From Streptomyces sp. JHA26 (GTDB lineage Bacteria > Actinomycetota > Actinomycetes > Streptomycetales > Streptomycetaceae), in the NCBI RefSeq assembly GCF_002005565.1, contig NZ_BDJC01000036.1:1-64000 (forward strand): a stretch of 64,000 nt of DNA, in the 5' to 3' direction. Below the pieces are notes generated by a model. The model did no database searches and was not told the DNA's origin. It worked only from the letters and a program-made list of their open reading frames with translations. Position numbers and translations under genes: made by a program. Positions within the stretch are counted from its first letter, which is position 1, and each line of letters opens with the position of its first letter. Positions 1 to 8,826 of the stretch are shown in pieces.

Positions 1-37
1 CCGGCCGGGGCGGTCCCGGCCGGCGCGCGGCCGCGGA

Positions 38-397
38 TCAGTCGTCGGAGTAGCTGAAGTCACCCACGGTCCAGGCACTGACGTCCTCGATCGCGACGCG
101 GTACATCCCGCCCGTCTCCGGGATCCCCACCGTGCCCTGCAGGATCCGGGCGACGTGGAAGTGGAGATGCGTGGGTGGCCCGTCCTTCTTCGCGGGAGCG
201 TCGAAGACGGCGGAGAACTGGCTCAGTTGGGAGGAGTCCGTCAGTACTTCCGACACCCTCTGCCGCCACACGGCTTCGGGAGCCAGGCGACCGGTGACGA
301 CGGCACCGCCGGTGACCACGGTCAAGGACATCTGACTGCTCTGCCCCGACTCCACGAGGGCGGCGATGTCAACGATCAGCTCGTCAGGCTTCGGCAT
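38..397 (-). CDS. Conserved hypothetical protein, 119 aa
   Basis: Function unknown. The start is placed at the ATG giving MPKPDELIVDI because the in-frame sequence upstream of it is low-complexity Ala/Gly/Pro. The protein is soluble, with no signal peptide or membrane segment. Beta-rich stretches such as MSLTVVTGGAVVTGRL and THLHFHVARIL suggest a small beta-sandwich or barrel, and the C-terminus is acidic (SYSDD). It stands alone at the left edge, separated by about 200 bases from the same-strand esterase gene. I recognise no family, so the call rests on codon use and composition only. Confidence 0.6.
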   Translation of the reverse strand: MPKPDELIVDIAALVESGQSSQMSLTVVTGGAVVTGRLAPEAVWRQRVSEVLTDSSQLSQFSAVFDAPAKKDGPPTHLHFHVARILQGTVGIPETGGMYRVAIEDVSAWTVGDFSYSDD

Positions 398-590
398 GAG
401 ACCGGATTCTATGCGCCACGAGCCGTCGCCATGCGACGCCGCTGCAGGAAAGGCCCCTGCAGGCGGGCCCGCACGCATGCCCCGGCTCCCCGACGACCGG
501 TACCGGCCCTCTCCCCGTGGCCCCGTCGTCCGTCCCGGACCTCGATCGTCGTGCCGTCCGGGAACGCCGGCGTCACCGGGCGGGTCCCGG

Positions 591-1445
591 TCAGGCGCGG
601 ACGGCCGCGGCGAGAGCGTTGCCGATGGCCCGGGCTCCCGAGGCGTTGGGGTGCAGGGGCGCGGCCGGGCGGGTGGGGAGCAGCCCCTCGAAGTAGCGGT
701 CCGCGGGGTCGGCGCAGATGTCGTGCCCGATGCCCGGGGTGTAGGTGTCGACGAAGACCGCGCCGTGCGCTTCGGCCGTCTGCTTCAGTACGGCGCCGAG
801 GTGGTTGATCGCCCCCTGGAGGTGGTTGGCGTCCTGCTTCCAGTAGGGCTGGGTGGGGTAGCAGCCGTCGGGGCGGAGGTAGTTGCCGTAGCCGACGACG
901 AAGATCTCGGCGTGCGGCGCCCGTCGGGCGATGCCGTCCAGGGCGGTGGCGAAGGTCGGCGCCCAGGCGTCGATGCGGGCCCTGATCCTGTCGGTGCCGC
1001 CGGCGGCGTTCTCCTCCGCGCAGCTGGTGCCGTGGGGCGGGGGCAGGACGTTGATGCACTTCAGCGCTTCGCCGAAGAGGTCGGTGTCGTTGCCGCCGAT
1101 GGTGATGCTGACGATGTCGGTGTCGGGGGTGAGCGCGGCGTACTGGGGCGCGGTCCCCGGATACTGGGCGGTGCTCAGATGGGCGGTGGTGGCGGCGGAG
1201 CAGCTGACGTCGGTGAGCTTCGCGCCCAGGGCCTCGGCCGCGATGCGGGGGTAGCCGGCCAGGGAGCGCAGACACGCGGGGTCGTGCGGGTCGGTGGGCG
1301 GTACCAGCGGCGCGGCCGCGTAGGAATCGCCGAGCGCGACGTACTGCAAGGGGTCGGCGGCCGATGCGGCCGTGACCGGTGCCGTGGCCGATGCGACTCC
1401 GGCGGACAGGACGACGGTCAGGAGCATGCGCAGGGCGGTCTTCAA
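591..1445 (-). CDS. Secreted SGNH/GDSL-family esterase or lipase, 284 aa
   Basis: Extracellular ester hydrolase of the Streptomyces SGNH lipase type. A Sec signal (residues about 1-29, ending APVTAASA) precedes block I YVALGDSY with the catalytic Ser, block III TIGGND with the oxyanion Asn, and a C-terminal block APLHPNASG carrying the catalytic His. Six or so Cys residues suggest disulfides, as in this family. The start is taken as TTG at 1445 because AAGGAGG lies five bases upstream; the GTG at 1463 would place that Shine-Dalgarno inside the gene. A paralogue of similar length and motif layout lies at 44435-45307. The substrate is not predictable. Confidence 0.85.
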   Translation of the reverse strand: MKTALRMLLTVVLSAGVASATAPVTAASAADPLQYVALGDSYAAAPLVPPTDPHDPACLRSLAGYPRIAAEALGAKLTDVSCSAATTAHLSTAQYPGTAPQYAALTPDTDIVSITIGGNDTDLFGEALKCINVLPPPHGTSCAEENAAGGTDRIRARIDAWAPTFATALDGIARRAPHAEIFVVGYGNYLRPDGCYPTQPYWKQDANHLQGAINHLGAVLKQTAEAHGAVFVDTYTPGIGHDICADPADRYFEGLLPTRPAAPLHPNASGARAIGNALAAAVRA

Positions 1446-1786
1446 GGATGCCTCCTTCGGCACACACGCGTGCGGGATCCTTTCCTACTACGGACGGGGC
1501 CGGGCAGGTCCGCCGCCGCACTGAGGCGTCATCCCTCTGCGCCGCGGCGGGGCGGGTCCGCCGTCCGCGTGCTCCGCTTCTCGCCGGAGCCGGTGATGTC
1601 GCGCGCGGGACCCGGAGGTCTCCTCGCCCCCCGGCCGGCGGCGGGGCACCGCGCCGCCCGGGAGCACGAGGACACGGTGAGCCGTTGCCCGCGGCCGTCC
1701 GCCTGCCGGTGGAATTCGTGCCCTGCGCTTCAGCCGTTCGGTCCCACCGACGGGCTGTCCGATCATCCGGCATGTCTTATTCAGTC

Positions 1787-3415
1787 ATGATCAAACCTTC
1801 TCGGCGTACCCTGCTCCGCGTCCCGGTCGCCGCGGCCGGCGCGGGTCTCCTGGCAGCTTGCACGAGCCCCGGGCCGGAGCCGAACTCCGGCCCTCGGGGA
1901 GTGGCCGGTGGGACGGCGTTCGTTCCGGCCGGCCCCCCGGGCTACGTCAACCCGTCCGACCCGGAAGTCCTCGCGGCGGAACGGAAGCGCGGGGCGGGGC
2001 CGGTGCGCACGTACCGGTTCACCGCCGCCGAGACGACGCTGGACCTCGGCGGGCTCTCCGTGCCGAGCTGGGCGTACGACGAAGCGCTTCCGGGCCCCTT
2101 GGTGCGGGTCACCGCCGGCGACGTGCTCGACCTGACGCTCGTCAACCGGCTGCCCGCCGACACCACGCTGCACGGCCACGGGGTGCGGCTGCGCTGCGAC
2201 ATGGACGGCGTTCCGGGCCTCACGCAGGCCGCCATCCGTCCCGGGTCCGATTTCCGTTACCGCTTCACCGCCGAGCACCCGGGAACGTACCTGCTCCACT
2301 CCCACGTCGGGATGCAGGCGGACCGGGCCCTGTACGCGCCGTTCGTCGTCGACGACCCGCGAGAGCCCCTGTCCTACGACAAGGAGTGGATCGTGGTCCT
2401 GGACGACTGGCTCGACGGCGTGGAGGGCTCCACCCCCGAGGAGGTCCTGGACCAGCTCAGGCCCGAGGGCTCCATGGACATGGGCCACATGGCCATGGGC
2501 CCCGGCCGCGGCGGCGCGAGCCCCGGCCGGCCGGCGACGCCGCTCCCCTCGCCGACCCGGAAGTCCGCGGGCCCCTCGCGCGTGCTGCGCACCTCCCACA
2601 GCCGCATGCTGCACGGCGAGGGCGGCAGCGTCGCCCATCCCCACTACCTGGTCAACGGACGCCGGCCCGCTCATCCCGAGGTGTTCCGCTGCCGCCCCGG
2701 CGACCGGGTCCGGCTGCGCATCATCAACGCCGGTTCCGAGACCGCCTTCCGGGTCGCGCTGGGCGGCCACAGGATGACGGTCACCCACACCGACGGCTAT
2801 CCGGTGAAGCACGCCCGGACCGATGCCCTCCTCGTCGGCATGGCGGAGCGGTACGACGTCGTGATCACCGCCCGGGACGGCGTCTTCCCCCTGGTCGCGC
2901 TGCCCGAGGGCAAGAAGGGCAGGGCCCTCGCCGTCCTGCGCACCGACAAGGGGAGCGGGAACCTTCCCCCGGCCGACGCCCACCCGGACGAACTCGACGG
3001 CATGACCGTTCCCGCACGCCGTCTCGTGCCCGACGACTCCGTGGCCCTGGACGAGCGTGAGCCCGACCGCGAGATGCACATCAGGATCACCGGCACCATG
3101 GAGAAGTTCGACTGGGGGTTCGACCACAAGGCCTACTCGGCGCAGGAGCGCCGTCCGGTGCGCGCCGGTGAACGGGTACGGCTGACCCTCATCAACGCCA
3201 CGGACATGTGGCACCCGATGCACCTGCACGGGCACACCTTCGCGATCACCGGGCTGGACGGCGTGGGCGCGCGCAAGGACACCGCGGCGGTGCTGCCGCA
3301 CCGGAAACTGGTGCTCGACTTCGACGCCGACAACCCGGGCCTGTGGATGCTGCACTGCCACAACCAGTACCACTCGGAGAGCGGGATGATGACGATCCTG
3401 GGATACCGCAGATAG
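1787..3415 (+). CDS. Multicopper oxidase (laccase-like), exported lipoprotein, 542 aa
   Basis: Oxidises phenolic or metal substrates with reduction of O2 to water at a type 1 plus trinuclear copper centre. All four copper motifs are visible: LHGHG, LHSHVG, HPMHLHGHTF and HCHNQYHSESGM. The N-terminus (MIKPSRRTLLRVPV) has a twin-Arg-like start and a lipobox LAAC, so export with lipid anchoring is likely. A Met/His-rich linker MDMGHMAMG sits near residue 230, as in copper-handling CueO-like oxidases. An ATG at 1772 is an alternative start. It is convergent with a lysyl-oxidase-like gene across a shared hairpin. Cuprous oxidase and laccase activity cannot be separated from sequence alone. Confidence 0.9.
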   Translation: MIKPSRRTLLRVPVAAAGAGLLAACTSPGPEPNSGPRGVAGGTAFVPAGPPGYVNPSDPEVLAAERKRGAGPVRTYRFTAAETTLDLGGLSVPSWAYDEALPGPLVRVTAGDVLDLTLVNRLPADTTLHGHGVRLRCDMDGVPGLTQAAIRPGSDFRYRFTAEHPGTYLLHSHVGMQADRALYAPFVVDDPREPLSYDKEWIVVLDDWLDGVEGSTPEEVLDQLRPEGSMDMGHMAMGPGRGGASPGRPATPLPSPTRKSAGPSRVLRTSHSRMLHGEGGSVAHPHYLVNGRRPAHPEVFRCRPGDRVRLRIINAGSETAFRVALGGHRMTVTHTDGYPVKHARTDALLVGMAERYDVVITARDGVFPLVALPEGKKGRALAVLRTDKGSGNLPPADAHPDELDGMTVPARRLVPDDSVALDEREPDREMHIRITGTMEKFDWGFDHKAYSAQERRPVRAGERVRLTLINATDMWHPMHLHGHTFAITGLDGVGARKDTAAVLPHRKLVLDFDADNPGLWMLHCHNQYHSESGMMTILGYRR

Positions 3416-3550
3416 GACGCGGGGCCGTGACTCCTCGTGGGGCCGCGGGGAGGGACGGCTTCCAGGACCTCTCGACCGGACCGGCCTTCCTGCCTCTTCG
3501 GCCTCGAGGCCCCGCCGTCGGCCCGGTCGCCGATGCGGACCGGTCGTGCC

Positions 3551-3595
3551 GGGAGCCCGGTGTGACCGGCTCGCCACCGGTCACACCGGGCTCCC
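3551..3595. terminator. Bidirectional terminator hairpin
   Basis: A perfect 19-bp stem (3551-3569 pairing with 3577-3595) with a 7-base loop lies between the convergent multicopper oxidase and lysyl-oxidase-like genes. There is no U-tract, as is usual in Streptomyces. The position fits termination of both transcripts. Confidence 0.8.
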
Positions 3596-3623
3596 TCACT
3601 CCCTCAGACGACCTGACGGGCGG

Positions 3624-5375
3624 TCAGTTCGCGTTCACCAGGTCGTGCGCCGGCACGGTCACCGTCCGCTTGCCCGGCTTGCCGCCGAGCACGATCTTCC
3701 GCAGGGCGCTGTTGTTGTCGAGGTTCGTCTCCTTCAGGCGCTTCTCCGGGTTGGCCAGCACCTGGATGTAGTACGTGCCGTTGGGCACGCCGGTGATGTC
3801 GAAGGACTGGCCCGGCAGGTCCTGGGTGTACGTGTCCCCGGAGCCGACGTCCAGCACCTCACGGACGGAGATCGAGTTCTCCTGGCCGCAGGCGGTCGCC
3901 AGGTCGGTGTTGAAGGGGTGCCAGTTGGCGTTCTTCACCGTGTAGTCGATCGCGTCGGTGTTGGCCAGGCAGAAGGCCTCCTTGCCGCTGCGCACGGCCT
4001 CCTTCTTGTCCGCCTTCAGCAGCCGGTAGCTGGCGAAGTCGGTGAAGTGCCAGTGCACGTGGCCCGGGCGCGGGTCCCATTCCATGGTGCCGGTCGGGGT
4101 GTAGCCGACCTGCTTGCCCTTGGCGTCGTAGAAGTACTGGTAGGCGTCCATCTTGTCCTTGCCGGGCGTACGGAAGCCGTCCACCACCAGCTGCGCCGGA
4201 CCGGCGTTCCACACGTTGGCGCTGAAGGCCAGGTAGTCCTTGCCGGGGACGTCCTCCTCGCCGTCGCTGATGACGATGCCGTAGGCCGGCAGCGAGCGCA
4301 GGTCGGGCTTGGGGACGTCCGGGACGGAGGCCTTGCCGGTGGGCCGCTTCGACAGCGGCTCCAGCGCCGGCGCCTTGCGCGAGCCGTCGGTCCGTCCGCC
4401 GGTGTCGCCGATCCGCATCGAGCGTGCGGCCTGCTCCTTCTTCACCGCCCAGGGCAGGGCCGGGGGCGCCGCCTTCAGCGGGCCGTGGCCCACGTTGTAC
4501 GAGGGGCCCGCGCCGCTCGTCGCCGGCGCGGCGGCCTGGGCGGGGGTCGGAGCGTGCCCCGCGTGCCCGGTCGGCGCCCGGTGGCCGGCTTCGTGGCCGG
4601 AGTGCTCGCCGGCTCCGGCGGTCTGCGCGGAGCGGAGCGCCGACCCGGCGACGCCCTGCTCGTCCTCGTAGCTCCGCTCCTCCACCTTCACCTTCACCGT
4701 GGCCGGCTTGTCGGCGATGCCGAACAGGTCGCGGTACTTCTTGGCGACGCCGATCCTGGCGGTGTACGTACCGGCGGCCAGCTGGACCGAGTCGGTGTAG
4801 GAACCCGCGTAGGTGTTGGCGGCCCAGCCCTTCTCGACGCCCCACACCGATCCGAGGGTGAACGGGTTGGTGGGGCAGCTCTCCGGATACTTGGAGGTGG
4901 CGGGCGCGTCGGGGCGCACCCGGCCGCTGGCGTTGTTCGGACAGAAGTCCTCGGTGCGGCTGAGGACCTTCTTGCCCGCCTTGTCGGTGAGCGTGATCTC
5001 GGCGAAGCCGGGCAGGCCGGAGAAGTCCTTCACCGTGCCCTTGGGCAGCGTCCTGGTCCTGGCCTTGCCGCCCTCGTACACGGTCTGGGTGACGGTCACC
5101 GGGTCCTTGTAGGACTTCCGGGTCACCTTCAGCTCCAGCGGCGTCCCGTCGGCGGTGAGGTAGGTGCCAAGGTCGAGGTAGACGCCCGGGTCCTCCTTCC
5201 AGGAGGTGAGCGTGATCGAGCCGGTCGCGGCGATGAGGCTCAGCTCGGGGCCTGTCGCGGCCTCCGCCGGCTCCGACGTGGCGGCCACGAGCCCGGCGGT
5301 CACGGCCAGGGCGGCGACGGCCGTGGTGCCGGCGAGCAGCGGACGCCGCAGCCGGGTGGTGCGCGTTCTGGTCAT
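3624..5375 (-). CDS. Secreted lysyl-oxidase-like copper amine oxidase, 583 aa
   Basis: The C-terminal third carries the lysyl oxidase signature PGHVHWHFTDFASYRLL, where the His triad binds copper. It also has Cys residues (AFCLAN, ATACGQ) and the family ending LDNNSALRKIVL. A Sec signal spans about residues 1-38 (ending EPAEA). Residues about 40-250 form a separate beta-rich region, joined to the oxidase domain by a His-rich linker (GHEAGHRAPTGHAGHAP) that could hold copper. The ATG is preceded by GAGGGA. Eukaryotic lysyl oxidases deaminate Lys side chains through a Lys-Tyr quinone; the bacterial substrate is unknown. The adjacent multicopper oxidase gives a copper-enzyme neighbourhood. Confidence 0.85.
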   Translation of the reverse strand: MTRTRTTRLRRPLLAGTTAVAALAVTAGLVAATSEPAEAATGPELSLIAATGSITLTSWKEDPGVYLDLGTYLTADGTPLELKVTRKSYKDPVTVTQTVYEGGKARTRTLPKGTVKDFSGLPGFAEITLTDKAGKKVLSRTEDFCPNNASGRVRPDAPATSKYPESCPTNPFTLGSVWGVEKGWAANTYAGSYTDSVQLAAGTYTARIGVAKKYRDLFGIADKPATVKVKVEERSYEDEQGVAGSALRSAQTAGAGEHSGHEAGHRAPTGHAGHAPTPAQAAAPATSGAGPSYNVGHGPLKAAPPALPWAVKKEQAARSMRIGDTGGRTDGSRKAPALEPLSKRPTGKASVPDVPKPDLRSLPAYGIVISDGEEDVPGKDYLAFSANVWNAGPAQLVVDGFRTPGKDKMDAYQYFYDAKGKQVGYTPTGTMEWDPRPGHVHWHFTDFASYRLLKADKKEAVRSGKEAFCLANTDAIDYTVKNANWHPFNTDLATACGQENSISVREVLDVGSGDTYTQDLPGQSFDITGVPNGTYYIQVLANPEKRLKETNLDNNSALRKIVLGGKPGKRTVTVPAHDLVNAN

Positions 5376-5920
5376 CGTTCCCTCGTTCTCCGGATGCTGT
5401 GAGAAGGAGACAGGCGGCGGGCGGCGCGTCTCGTCGGCGACGACGGCCGCGGGCCGACGCTGTGGGGCCCGCTTTCCGTGCCCGCGCTGTGAGAGGAACG
5501 GGTCCGATGCCCGGTTGTCCGGGGAGCGGAAAAGGACGGGAGGTTGGCCGGATAGCTCCGTTGTGGAGGAAAACGGGTCATTCTCACGGGCACGAACCGT
5601 CCGGTGACGGGTCTTCTGGTATCAGGGGCGCCGGGTTCTCCCGGCCGGACCGGTGCGAGGGGCGGCGCTTCCGGCCCTTCCCCGGCCCTTCCCGGGGGCG
5701 GGGACCTGGACCTGGTCCCGGTGACCGACGGCGGGGCGGGCGTCCGCCGGTCGTTCGGGGCGTACCGAGCGCGTTCGGGAAGCCGCGGTCGTCAGCGGCC
5801 GGCCTCCCGTGCTCGTCGTCCTCGTGCTCGTCGTCCTCGTGCTCGTCGCCCTCCTGTTCGTCGCCCTGTCCTCGTCGGTGACGTGGGGGCGGGTGAGCCC
5901 GCGGTGGCGCGGGCGCCTCG
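5376..5920. other. Gene-free stretch with a short tandem repeat
   Basis: About 545 bases between the 5' end of the lysyl-oxidase-like gene and the 3' end of the DUF6215-type gene. It should hold the promoter of the former. The only structure I see is the 15-bp repeat at 5809-5868. No convincing start codon with a ribosome binding site was found. Confidence 0.5.
5809..5868. repeat. Four tandem 15-bp units
   Basis: Units 5809-5823 and 5824-5838 are identical (GTGCTCGTCGTCCTC). Unit 5839-5853 has one change and unit 5854-5868 several. Read on the plus strand in one frame they give a Val/Leu-only hydrophobic stretch, but no ribosome binding site precedes it. Most likely a replication-slippage repeat in non-coding DNA. 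Confidence 0.7.
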
Positions 5921-6913
5921 TCACACGGCTCGTCCGGGGAGCGTCGCGAGGACCTTCTCGGCGATGTTGAGGAGGACGCTGTCGTCCGGGAGGGTTCCGG
6001 ACGTGCTCCACACCGTGAGGTCGTAGTAGCCGCCCCGGTCCTTCTCGTCGAAGGCCACGGACAGCGTCCTGGCCAGGGGGCCCTGCTCGACCGGCCCGCC
6101 GGATCCGCCCCCGAGGGATATCTCGAGCTTCATGGTGTGGTCCGAGGAGAGGACCGCGGGCCGGCCGAGGACCGTGAGCGTCCTGGTGTCCTGCTCCTCC
6201 CCGAACTCCATCAGCTTCACGTACTGGGCGATCGACAGTTCGTTGTACGTGGCCGAGACGTGCACGGTGTACGTGTCGAACCGGACCTCGGCCTCCGGCT
6301 GGGCGATCTTCCCGTCGGTCAGGGGGGCCGTGTTGTTACTGCCGGACGCGGCGGTCGCGGTCTCCGCGGGCGTTCCGAGGAGCTGGGCCAGGTCGGACCG
6401 GTTGAGCGCCTTGCACAGCTCGTCGCCGGTCGCGGGCCGGGGCGTCCCCCTGTAGGCGCTCGGCAGCTCCTCGTGCTCCCCGCTCGGACACGAGACGGCC
6501 CGCGGCGTGCCGTCGTCGCCGGAGGGCAGCACCTTCGGGGCCAGCCACAGCGCGGCCCCGAGTGCCGCGAACACGGCCACGGCCGCGGCGGCCTGGCCCC
6601 ACGCGTTGGGCTCCTTCTCCGGAGCGGCCGGGGGCTGGGGCCGGGACTCGGGCAGGGGGCGGGGGGCGGCTTCGGCCACCGCCCCGTCCGCGGAGGCCGC
6701 CGGACCCGGGTTCCGGCGTGCGCGCAGAGCCCGGACCACCTCGCGGACGCGCACCGCGGTGAAGACGAGGAACAGCGTGCCGAAGCCGGCTGCCCCCCAG
6801 TGCCCGTCGCGGAAGGCGAGATACATGAGGCGCACGCCGAGAACGGAGCCGGCCACGACGAGCAGGGGCTCGCGGACCCAGAACGGCAGGAGGCGGAGGA
6901 GGAATCCGAGCAT
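5921..6913 (-). CDS. DUF6215-type membrane-anchored protein, 330 aa
   Basis: Unknown function. The N-terminus has two probable membrane segments (about residues 13-33 and 39-58) followed by a basic loop (RALRARRNPG), a Pro-rich cytoplasmic linker and a third membrane segment (about 105-125, VAVFAALGAALWLAPKVL). The last 200 residues would face outside. They include two Cys residues (CPSGEHEELP, DELCKALNR) that may form a disulfide and a beta-rich domain with a segment VRFDTYTVHVSATY. This matches what I recall of Streptomyces DUF6215 proteins, an assignment made from memory only. It is transcribed toward the lysyl-oxidase-like gene. Confidence 0.75.
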   Translation of the reverse strand: MLGFLLRLLPFWVREPLLVVAGSVLGVRLMYLAFRDGHWGAAGFGTLFLVFTAVRVREVVRALRARRNPGPAASADGAVAEAAPRPLPESRPQPPAAPEKEPNAWGQAAAAVAVFAALGAALWLAPKVLPSGDDGTPRAVSCPSGEHEELPSAYRGTPRPATGDELCKALNRSDLAQLLGTPAETATAASGSNNTAPLTDGKIAQPEAEVRFDTYTVHVSATYNELSIAQYVKLMEFGEEQDTRTLTVLGRPAVLSSDHTMKLEISLGGGSGGPVEQGPLARTLSVAFDEKDRGGYYDLTVWSTSGTLPDDSVLLNIAEKVLATLPGRAV

Positions 6914-7098
6914 CCGGCGATCTCACCAGGACAAGATCACCCCCGGCTGTGATGGAGGCCACAGTTCCGGGTCAAGGGTGCATAACGTGTCCGGTCCGCG
7001 GGTAGGGGCTTTCGCCGCCGTCGTTCTTCCACGGTGCGGGCGTCCGCTCCGGCGCCCGCGGAGTCCGTGGCGCCGCGAGGTCTTCCTTCGGGGAAAAG

Positions 7099-7138
7099 CC
7101 GCGCGTCTCCCGGGCCCGCGGGCCCGGGAGACGCGCGG
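7099..7138 (-). terminator. Terminator hairpin downstream of hutH
   Basis: A perfect 19-bp G+C-rich stem (7099-7117 with 7120-7138) around a two-base centre, starting 13 bases after the hutH stop codon. Its position and strength fit a factor-independent terminator. Confidence 0.8.
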
Positions 7139-7151
7139 GACGGCGGCCCGG

Positions 7152-8687
7152 TCAGGCCAGCGGGCCGGTGACGGACTCCGCGGCGGCCAGGGCGCGGCCG
7201 GAGGTGACGTACTGGACGGTCGCCTCGATCTCGGGGGCGAGCCAGCGGTCGGTGCCGGGGCCGTCGACCGTCTCGCGCAGCCCGTCGCGCACCGCGGCGG
7301 TGGCCGGCGCCGGGCTCAGCGGGGCCCTCATGTCGAGCGCGCGGGCCGCCGTGTAGATCTCCACCGCGAGGACGCGGCCGAGCCCGTCGATGGCGCGGCG
7401 CAGCTTGCGGGCGGCGGACCAGCCCATGGAGACGTGGTCCTCCTGCATGGCGCTGGAGGGGATGGAGTCGGTGGAGGCCGGTACGGCGAGCCGCTTGAGC
7501 TCGGAGACGATCGCGGCCTGCGTGTACTGCGCGATCATGTGGCCGGAGTCGACGCCGGGGTCGTCGGCCAGGAAGGCGTTGAGGCCGCGGTTGCGGGCGG
7601 GGTCGAGGAACCGGTCCGTGCGGCGCTCGGAGATCGAGGCGAGGTCGGCGACCGAGATGGCCAGGAAGTCGAGGACGGCGGCCACCGGGGCACCGTGGAA
7701 GTTGCCGTTGCTCTCCACCCGGCCGTCCAGGGTGACGACGGGGTTGTCGACGGCGCTGGCCAGCTCGCGGGAGGCCACCAGTTCGGCGTGGGTGAGGGTG
7801 TCGCGGGCCGCGCCGTGGACCTGTGGCGAGCAGCGCAGCGAGTACGCGTCCTGGACGCGGGTGCACTCCGGGCCCTTGTGGCTGGCGACGATCGCCGAGT
7901 CGGCGAGCAGGGCGCGCAGGTTGCCGGCGCTGTCGCCCTGGCCCGGGTGCGGGCGCAGCGCCTGGAGGTCGGCGGCGAACACGGCGTCGGTGCCGAGCTG
8001 GCCCTCGACGCTCATCGCGACGGCGATGTCGGCCGTGCGCAGCAGCAGGCGCAGGTCGTGGGCGGCGAGGACGAGCATGCCGAGCATGCCGTCGGTGCCG
8101 TTGATGAGGGCGAGGCCCTCCTTCTCCTCCAGCACGACCGGGGTGATGCCCGCCTCGGCGAGCGCCTCGGCGGCGGGCTTGCGCACGCCGTCGGCGGTGC
8201 GGACCTCTCCCTCGCCCATGACGGCGAGCGCGCAGTGGGCGAGGGGGGCGAGGTCGCCGGAGCAGCCGAGCGAGCCGTACTCGTGGACGATCGGGGTGAT
8301 GCCGGCGTTCAGCAGCGCGGCGTAGGCCTCCGCGGTCTGCGTCCGTACGCCCGTACGGCCCGTGGCGAGGGTGGACAGGCGCAGCAGCATCAGCGCGCGG
8401 ACCACCTCGCGCTCGACCTCGGGCCCCGAGCCCGCGGCGTGCGAACGCACCAGGCTGCGCTGGAGCTGGGCACGCAGTTCGGTGGGGATGTGACGGGTGG
8501 CCAGGGCGCCGAAACCGGTGGAGACGCCGTAGTGGGGCTTGGCGTCGTCGGCGAGGGCCTGGATGACCTCGCGGCTGCGGGCGATCTCCTTGAGCGCCTC
8601 CGGGGCCAGTGCCACCGGGGTACCGAGACGGGCGACGGACACGACTTCGTCGGCGGAGAGCGCGCCGACACCAACAACAACGGTCAT
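7152..8687 (-). CDS. hutH: Histidine ammonia-lyase, 511 aa
   Basis: Converts L-histidine to trans-urocanate and ammonia, the first step of histidine breakdown. The catalytic MIO prosthetic group forms from the tripeptide at residues 142-144, which reads Cys-Ser-Gly (GSLGCSGDLAPLAH) instead of the common Ala-Ser-Gly. Other family blocks are YGVSTGFG near the N-terminus, LINGTDGMLG and SMGWSAARKLRRA. The ATG at 8687 gives the standard HutH length and has a G-run just upstream; longer in-frame starts would run into the operator region. It is divergent from an IclR regulator and is probably repressed through the palindromes between them. No other hut genes are present here. Confidence 0.95.
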   Translation of the reverse strand: MTVVVGVGALSADEVVSVARLGTPVALAPEALKEIARSREVIQALADDAKPHYGVSTGFGALATRHIPTELRAQLQRSLVRSHAAGSGPEVEREVVRALMLLRLSTLATGRTGVRTQTAEAYAALLNAGITPIVHEYGSLGCSGDLAPLAHCALAVMGEGEVRTADGVRKPAAEALAEAGITPVVLEEKEGLALINGTDGMLGMLVLAAHDLRLLLRTADIAVAMSVEGQLGTDAVFAADLQALRPHPGQGDSAGNLRALLADSAIVASHKGPECTRVQDAYSLRCSPQVHGAARDTLTHAELVASRELASAVDNPVVTLDGRVESNGNFHGAPVAAVLDFLAISVADLASISERRTDRFLDPARNRGLNAFLADDPGVDSGHMIAQYTQAAIVSELKRLAVPASTDSIPSSAMQEDHVSMGWSAARKLRRAIDGLGRVLAVEIYTAARALDMRAPLSPAPATAAVRDGLRETVDGPGTDRWLAPEIEATVQYVTSGRALAAAESVTGPLA

Positions 8688-8740
8688 GCCCCCATGAAGC
8701 CGCACGCGGAAGGGGGGGCGCGAGAGGTTGTGGATCATTA

Positions 8741-8760
8741 GTGTCTGGGATCCGAGACAC
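8741..8760. promoter_or_regulatory. Operator-like palindrome 1 in the hutH-iclR gap
   Basis: GTGTCTGGGATCCGAGACAC is a 20-bp palindrome with one mismatched pair. It shares the TCTGGGATC half-site with palindrome 2, and the two centres are 32 bp apart, close to three helical turns. This suggests a dimer-of-dimers site for the adjacent IclR protein. Confidence 0.7.
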
Positions 8761-8774
8761 TGGATCCTGTGGAC

Positions 8775-8790
8775 GTCTGGGATCCCAGAC
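8775..8790. promoter_or_regulatory. Operator-like palindrome 2 in the hutH-iclR gap
   Basis: GTCTGGGATCCCAGAC is a perfect 16-bp palindrome. It lies 37 bases upstream of the iclR-family start codon and about 90 bases upstream of hutH, so one protein bound here could control both divergent promoters. Confidence 0.75.
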
Positions 8791-8826
8791 ACTTGGCCTG
8801 TCCCTCCACTGGTTTACTCTCGCCCC

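Noticed and set aside
5809..5970. Small hydrophobic membrane peptide from the 15-bp repeats
   Set aside because: The frame has no ribosome binding site, its Val/Leu pattern is forced by the repeat, and it overlaps the end of a real gene on the other strand.
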